DNA from: Spongiibacter marinus
Lineage (GTDB): Bacteria; Pseudomonadota; Gammaproteobacteria; Pseudomonadales; Spongiibacteraceae
DNA: 64,000 nt
Assembly: GCF_016906995.1 (NCBI RefSeq)
Contig: NZ_JAFBBD010000008.1
Location: 186,001-250,000, forward strand
Direction of reading: 5' to 3'
The notes beneath the pieces are model-generated. The model made no database searches, was not told where the DNA came from, and saw only the letters and a list, made by a program, of their open reading frames with translations. Positions 60,124-64,000 of this stretch are shown here, piece by piece (position 1 is the stretch's first letter; each line of letters opens with the position of its first letter). A program made the position numbers and the translations under genes.

Positions 60124-60567
60124 GTGGAGTCGCGTGCATTGAGTTCTCGCCGCCAACAGGGTTTCACACTGTTGGAAATCATGGTCGTTATCGTCATCTT
60201 GGGGCTCTTGGTGGCCGTTGTTGCTCCGAATGTACTGCAAAACCAGGACCGAGCGATGGTGGAGAAGGCCCGCGCAGATATAGCGGTGTTGGAACAGTCA
60301 CTGGATATGTACAAGCTGGACAACCACGTTTACCCAACCACCGATCAAGGATTGATGGCGCTGGTTAAACGGCCTGAAACGGGCCCCTCGCCAAAAAATT
60401 ATCGCAGCAATGGCTATATTAAGCGCCTGCCTGAGGACCCCTGGGGTAACCCCTATAATTACATCCAGCCTGGTGAGCACGGCCCCTACGACCTGTATTC
60501 CACCGGAGCTGATGGTGAAGAGGGCGGTGAGGAGTTAGCCCGTGACATCGTCAACTGGCAGGAGTAG
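60124..60567 (+). CDS. gspG: GspG, major pseudopilin
   Basis: A 147-residue type IV pilin-like protein. The prepilin cleavage site is QQG-FTLLEIMVVIVILGLLVAVVAPNV with Glu at +5, and the calcium-binding C-terminal segment (DPWGNPYNYIQPGEHGPYDLYSTGADGEEGGEE) is clear. AGGAGG precedes a GTG start. It is processed by the prepilin peptidase GspO, which is not in the window. Confidence 0.96.
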   Translation: MESRALSSRRQQGFTLLEIMVVIVILGLLVAVVAPNVLQNQDRAMVEKARADIAVLEQSLDMYKLDNHVYPTTDQGLMALVKRPETGPSPKNYRSNGYIKRLPEDPWGNPYNYIQPGEHGPYDLYSTGADGEEGGEELARDIVNWQE

Positions 60568-61048
60568 TCAACGCGGCTTCTCTTTGCTGGAGCTGTTGGT
60601 CGTTATCTTTATTATTGGCCTGATGAGCGGTGTTGCCGTGCTGACTCTGCCCAGCAGAGGTGGCGAAGAACTGCTGCGAGAGAATCGCGCGGTAATTCTG
60701 CTGGCGCTGCGTACAGCAAGGGCAGAAGCGGTGTTTAGTGGCCGCAGTTTGGGCTTGTTGTGGGATGGCGATAAAGGCCGCTTTCTGAGCCGCAATGCCG
60801 ACGGCTGGTCAGCCATTACTCAGGGGCCATTGGCCAAGCCTTTGGAGATAGACGACGACTTGCGCAGTGAAATCCTGTTAGCAGGCGAGCCATTAAATCT
60901 GCCTGAGGGTGATGACCGGCGCGTATTGACACCCCAGATACTGTTTTTGGGCGACGGCCAGACCAGTCCATTTCAATGGCGCTTATTATCTGCCGATGGC
61001 GGCTCTATCAGTGTTGATGACCGCTTGCGACCGGAGGCGGCGCGGTGA
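60542..61048 (+). CDS. gspH: GspH, minor pseudopilin
   Basis: A 168-residue minor pseudopilin with cleavage at QRG-FSLLELLVVIFIIGLMSGVAVL, Glu at +5. The remaining globular part is short-strand rich (LLALRTARAEAVFSGRSLGLLWDGDKGRF). It starts with GTG inside the end of gspG (26-base overlap), so the two are coupled. Confidence 0.92.
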   Translation: MTSSTGRSSQRGFSLLELLVVIFIIGLMSGVAVLTLPSRGGEELLRENRAVILLALRTARAEAVFSGRSLGLLWDGDKGRFLSRNADGWSAITQGPLAKPLEIDDDLRSEILLAGEPLNLPEGDDRRVLTPQILFLGDGQTSPFQWRLLSADGGSISVDDRLRPEAAR

Positions 61049-61407
61049 GGGATCAACGCGGGTTTACACTGCTTGAGATTATGGTTGCGCTGATGATTTT
61101 TGCTACGGCGGCGGTGGCCTTGAGCAAGAGCCTGAGCGAAGCGACACTAAGCACCGGTGAGTTTGAGAAGCGCCAATTTGCCGACCTGCTCGCACAAAAC
61201 CTGCTGATAGACATTCTTCGGGAGGGTTACGGGAACCGTAATCTGGGGGAGAAAAGCCTTGCGGGTTACGATTTTGTTTGGCGTCGGCGCTTGAGTGATA
61301 CACCGGACCCCGCTATTCGCCGAGTGGATATCAGTGTTCAGCTCTCTGGCGACGAAGACACCTTAGCCAGCCGCAGCGCCTATATGCCGAAAAAGGTGGA
61401 CCAGTAA
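61045..61407 (+). CDS. gspI: GspI, minor pseudopilin
   Basis: A 120-residue minor pseudopilin with a very short leader, cleavage at QRG-FTLLEIMVALMIFATAAVALS and Glu at +5. GspI forms the tip complex with GspJ and GspK. It overlaps gspH by GTGA and ends next to the gspJ start. Confidence 0.92.
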   Translation: MRDQRGFTLLEIMVALMIFATAAVALSKSLSEATLSTGEFEKRQFADLLAQNLLIDILREGYGNRNLGEKSLAGYDFVWRRRLSDTPDPAIRRVDISVQLSGDEDTLASRSAYMPKKVDQ

Positions 61408-62015
61408 TGCGCAGGCAGGGCGGGTTTACCCTTGTCGAGCTACTGATTGCCATCGGCATCATGGCCTTATTGGGCGCGATGGCCAGCGCCATGCTGAATG
61501 GCGCACTGTCGAATCAAGAGCAGGTCGCTAAGCGCCAATACCAGCTGGAGCGCCTTGCACTGGCCCTGCAGATGATGCGCCGGGATTTGGAGCAACTTAC
61601 GCCGCGGATTCCCCGGGATGAACAAGGTGACGCGATGGGGGCAAGAATCGTCGCTGAACAGATTGGTGAAAACAGTGAGTTGGAGTTTGTTCACGGTGGC
61701 CGCCGTGTATTGCCGGGGCAGCGTTTAGCCAGCACCCTGGAGCGTGTGCAATACCGGCTTGAAGACGGGCAGTTGCAGCGCCACAGCGCGGGCGTTGCCG
61801 ACCCAACACAGAATAGCCCCTGGCAAAAACGCGTGATGCTCGAGGGGGTGGATCGCTTTGTTGTCAGTTTTTATGACGGCAGTCGCTGGACCAATTTTTG
61901 GCCGCCCAGCACGCAGTTAAATGCCCTGCAGCCCAAGGGTCTGCGCGTCGAGTTGGATGTTGGCCCGTGGCCAGGCATCGAGATGAACGTTGTGCTGCCG
62001 GAGCTGGTGCCATGA
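61407..62015 (+). CDS. gspJ: GspJ, minor pseudopilin
   Basis: A 202-residue minor pseudopilin with cleavage at QGG-FTLVELLIAIGIMALLGAMASAML. The globular region contains QLERLALALQMMRRDLEQLTPR and ends in strand pairs such as LRVELDVGPWPGIEMNVVLPEL. It overlaps the preceding stop by one base and gspK by ATGA. Confidence 0.93.
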   Translation: MRRQGGFTLVELLIAIGIMALLGAMASAMLNGALSNQEQVAKRQYQLERLALALQMMRRDLEQLTPRIPRDEQGDAMGARIVAEQIGENSELEFVHGGRRVLPGQRLASTLERVQYRLEDGQLQRHSAGVADPTQNSPWQKRVMLEGVDRFVVSFYDGSRWTNFWPPSTQLNALQPKGLRVELDVGPWPGIEMNVVLPELVP

Positions 62016-62992
62016 ATCTGCCGTCGACGCAGCGCGGTGCGGCGCTGCTAATGGTATTGCTGATGGTCGCCATTATGTTGGTGTTGTCAGTAAACCTGGT
62101 GGAATCAGTGCGCTACAGCAGTCAGCGGCTGTTGAATCAACGCTACATGGATCAGGCCTATTGGTATGCGTTGGGCGGCGAGTACATCGCTGCGAAGTCG
62201 CTGGAAGATGTGGCGGGCGAGGACGTTATCGCACTGAATCAGAACTGGGCGCGCCGCGATGTTGTCTTCCCCGTGGAGGGCGGCTCTATCGCAGGGCTTA
62301 TCGATGATCAGCAGGCTTGCTTTAATGTCAATCGCCTGCACCGGCCTGATGGCAGCGAACAGAGTGGCCAGAAGAGCGGCGCGCAACAAGTGTTTGAGTT
62401 GTTGCTGTTGAATGTGGACGTCGATGTGCAGCGCGCTGAGTATATCGGCCAGCGCTTAAGCGACTGGGTGGATAGTGACTTCTCGCCCGAGGGCCCTTTT
62501 GGGGCGGAAGATTTGAGCTACAGTGGTGAGGATTATCCCTACCTGCCGCCCAATCAGGCCATTGATTCGGTGAGTGAGCTGGGCTTATTTGCCGATTTTG
62601 ACGCGGAGGAGCAGGAGGCACTGCGGCCCTTTTTATGTGCGCTGCCCGAGTTTGATACCCGCTTGAATATTAATACGCTGGGCGAGGAAGATGCCCCATT
62701 ATTGGCGGCAGCTATTGGCAACCTGCTGGCCGTGGAGCAGATACAGCGACTTATTGCTGAGCGTCCTGCGGAAGGGTGGGCATCCGTTGAGAGTTTTATT
62801 GCCAGCTTGGGTCTTCCAGAGGGGCAACAGGTCGCCGCGGAGTTCCAGGCGGGACTGGGGGTGAAGTCCAGTTATTTTCTCGGGCTGGCCGATGTGTTTT
62901 ACGAGCAGCGCCGACTGCGCTTATACAGTCGCTTTGTACTTCGCAATGGCAAAGCCTATGCCTATGCGCGGGAATATGGAGAAGTTTTTTGA
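62012..62992 (+). CDS. gspK: GspK, minor pseudopilin tip protein
   Basis: A 326-residue protein with the prepilin-like start QRG-AALLMVLLMVAIMLVLSVNLVES, lacking Glu at +5 as is normal for GspK. A large alpha-rich domain follows (QACFNVNRLH, LSDWVDSDFSPEGPFGAEDL, LPEFDTRLNINTLGEED). It caps the pseudopilus with GspI and GspJ. ATG 62012 overlaps gspJ; the gspL start overlaps its own stop (TTGA). Confidence 0.94.
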   Translation: MNLPSTQRGAALLMVLLMVAIMLVLSVNLVESVRYSSQRLLNQRYMDQAYWYALGGEYIAAKSLEDVAGEDVIALNQNWARRDVVFPVEGGSIAGLIDDQQACFNVNRLHRPDGSEQSGQKSGAQQVFELLLLNVDVDVQRAEYIGQRLSDWVDSDFSPEGPFGAEDLSYSGEDYPYLPPNQAIDSVSELGLFADFDAEEQEALRPFLCALPEFDTRLNINTLGEEDAPLLAAAIGNLLAVEQIQRLIAERPAEGWASVESFIASLGLPEGQQVAAEFQAGLGVKSSYFLGLADVFYEQRRLRLYSRFVLRNGKAYAYAREYGEVF

Positions 62993-64000
62993 GCGAACGA
63001 TTACTGCTATCAATGCCGGCGCCCCATGAGCCTACGGTGCAATGGCTCCAGTGGGACACCGAGGCCGAGCAAGTGCTCGACAGTGGTGTTGTCGATGCGC
63101 AAGCCAGCGCACTTGCCGCACTGGCCGAGCGCTTCGCTTCGCTGCCTTGCTTTGTCGTGGTGCCGGGCGAGTGGGTGAGCTGGCAACGGGTTGTGCTGCC
63201 AAAAGGGGGCCGTGTTGGCTTATCGGCGCTACCATTTTTGCTGGAAGAGCAGCTGTGCAGTGACCTGGAAAACGTTCACCTGGCCTGTGGCGCGATCCGT
63301 GCCAATGAATCCACCGATGTGTTGGTGGTTGACCGGCAATACATGGATCTGTGGCACGGCCTACTGGCCAACAGCGGTTTGAAAATTAAATCGGTGGTAC
63401 CCGACTACGCCGCGCTGCCCGCCAATGTTGCGCTGATCGATGACGTGCGGGCAGTTGCTCATATTGGGCAGCAGGCAATTGCCATCGCCAAAGATAACCT
63501 CAGCTACTGGTGGCAACTGGCGGCAGGCCAAGATACCTCCGCGCAAATATACCACCTGCAGGGTACTGAGCTGCCTGAGGGTTTGAATGAGCAAGACCAT
63601 CAGGTCTTTGAGCATCGCTTAGCGATGATTGCCAAATTGTGGCAGCCCTGGCCAATTGACTTGTTCAGCGGCGCATACGCGTTGCGCGATGAGAGTGCGG
63701 CGCAATGGAAGCAATTTCGCTGTCCAGTGATACTGCTATTAACGGTGCTGTTCACCCATTTTATTCAGTTGGCCTTGGACGTTCGTGATAACCGTCGCCA
63801 GATCGAACTGTACGAGCAAGGCATGGTGGATATTTATCGCGATGTTTTCCCCGGTGCTCGAGTCGTGAACGCGCGTAGTCAAATGCGCAGTCAGTTGAAT
63901 GCTCTGGAGGGCGTGCGCAGCGACAGTGACTTCCTTCCCTGGCTGGAGCGGATTGCCAATGCCAGTAAAGGCAATGTATCCCTGCGTATTCAGCAAATGA
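62989..64000 (+). CDS. gspL: GspL, type II secretion platform protein (partial, cut by the window edge)
   Basis: An open frame starts at TTG 62989, overlapping the gspK stop by TTGA, and runs to the end of the window without a stop (about 337 codons). The cytoplasmic part has LPCFVVVPGEWVSWQRVVLPKGGR and ALPFLLEEQLCSDLENVHLA, both typical of the GspL actin-like domain. A membrane segment (VILLLTVLFTHFIQLALDV) lies near residue 250, followed by the periplasmic domain. GspL recruits GspE to the membrane. The C-terminus lies beyond the window. Confidence 0.92.
   Translation, partial: MSERLLLSMPAPHEPTVQWLQWDTEAEQVLDSGVVDAQASALAALAERFASLPCFVVVPGEWVSWQRVVLPKGGRVGLSALPFLLEEQLCSDLENVHLACGAIRANESTDVLVVDRQYMDLWHGLLANSGLKIKSVVPDYAALPANVALIDDVRAVAHIGQQAIAIAKDNLSYWWQLAAGQDTSAQIYHLQGTELPEGLNEQDHQVFEHRLAMIAKLWQPWPIDLFSGAYALRDESAAQWKQFRCPVILLLTVLFTHFIQLALDVRDNRRQIELYEQGMVDIYRDVFPGARVVNARSQMRSQLNALEGVRSDSDFLPWLERIANASKGNVSLRIQQM

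Overview
The window is chromosomal DNA from a Gram-negative, flagellated, aerobic gammaproteobacterium. The evidence is a polar-flagellum regulator pair (FleN, FliA), a FabY-type ketosynthase, a type II secretion operon, proton-pumping transhydrogenase, quinone-linked PyrD, a PQQ alcohol dehydrogenase and an RND pump. Gene content resembles marine Pseudomonas/Marinobacter/Cellvibrio-Spongiibacter-like lineages; that placement is inference. Genes are densely packed with many 4-bp ATGA/GTGA or TGATG overlaps. I see no insertion sequence, prophage, integrase, CRISPR array or rRNA.

Layout. 0-3.9 kb: end of a flagellar locus (probable FlhF tail, fleN, fliA, DUF2802) facing an FlhB-C-like gene and fliK. 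4.0-5.0 kb: Cys-type glutathione peroxidase with an OhrR-type peroxide sensor. 5.1-7.9 kb: pntAA-pntAB-pntB (minus strand). 8.1-10.6 kb: a MASE1-CHASE histidine kinase preceded by a ten-codon leader ORF with a strong ribosome binding site. 10.7-15.8 kb: TetR repressor, a large palindromic operator and an RND adaptor-pump pair. 15.8-18.2 kb: PPOX-fold protein, CvfB and a GlxA-type regulator. 18.3-26.8 kb: FabY, PilZ protein, an overlapping SRPBCC/nitroreductase/dienoyl-CoA isomerase operon, an acyltransferase, a quinohemoprotein alcohol dehydrogenase and an MDR reductase. 26.8-27.3 kb: the only long gene-free stretch, AT-rich with DnaA-box-like sites. 27.3-28.1 kb: queD, tRNA-Val(TAC), tRNA-Asp(GTC).

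28.2-41.9 kb is mostly housekeeping: an unknown coiled-coil protein, a D-cysteine desulfhydrase-like enzyme, DUF1853, nadK, rhomboid, yeaC, DUF2797, pepN, a short CysH-like protein, pyrD, marC, an acetoacetate-decarboxylase-fold protein and an ABC1/UbiB-type kinase. 42.0-47.1 kb is a four-gene signalling operon: histidine kinase, REC-DUF3369, a REC-kinase whose phosphoacceptor histidine is replaced by arginine, and PAS-GGDEF-EAL. 47.2-51.7 kb: serine hydrolase, patatin, a split YeeE/YedE pair and DUF2505. 51.7-64 kb: dusC (minus strand), a GspC-like orphan, rubredoxin, a DUF3012 lipoprotein, then gspC-D-E-F-G-H-I-J-K-L, with gspL cut by the window edge.

The best candidate for something little described is the 42-47 kb signalling operon: two near-identical receiver domains, one on a His-less pseudokinase, ending in a c-di-GMP enzyme. 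Its kinase has a relative at 8.3 kb that has no adjacent response regulator. Second is the extra GspC-like protein just upstream of the secretion operon. Three real short coding sequences below 60 codons are included (leader peptide, rubredoxin, DUF3012 lipoprotein).
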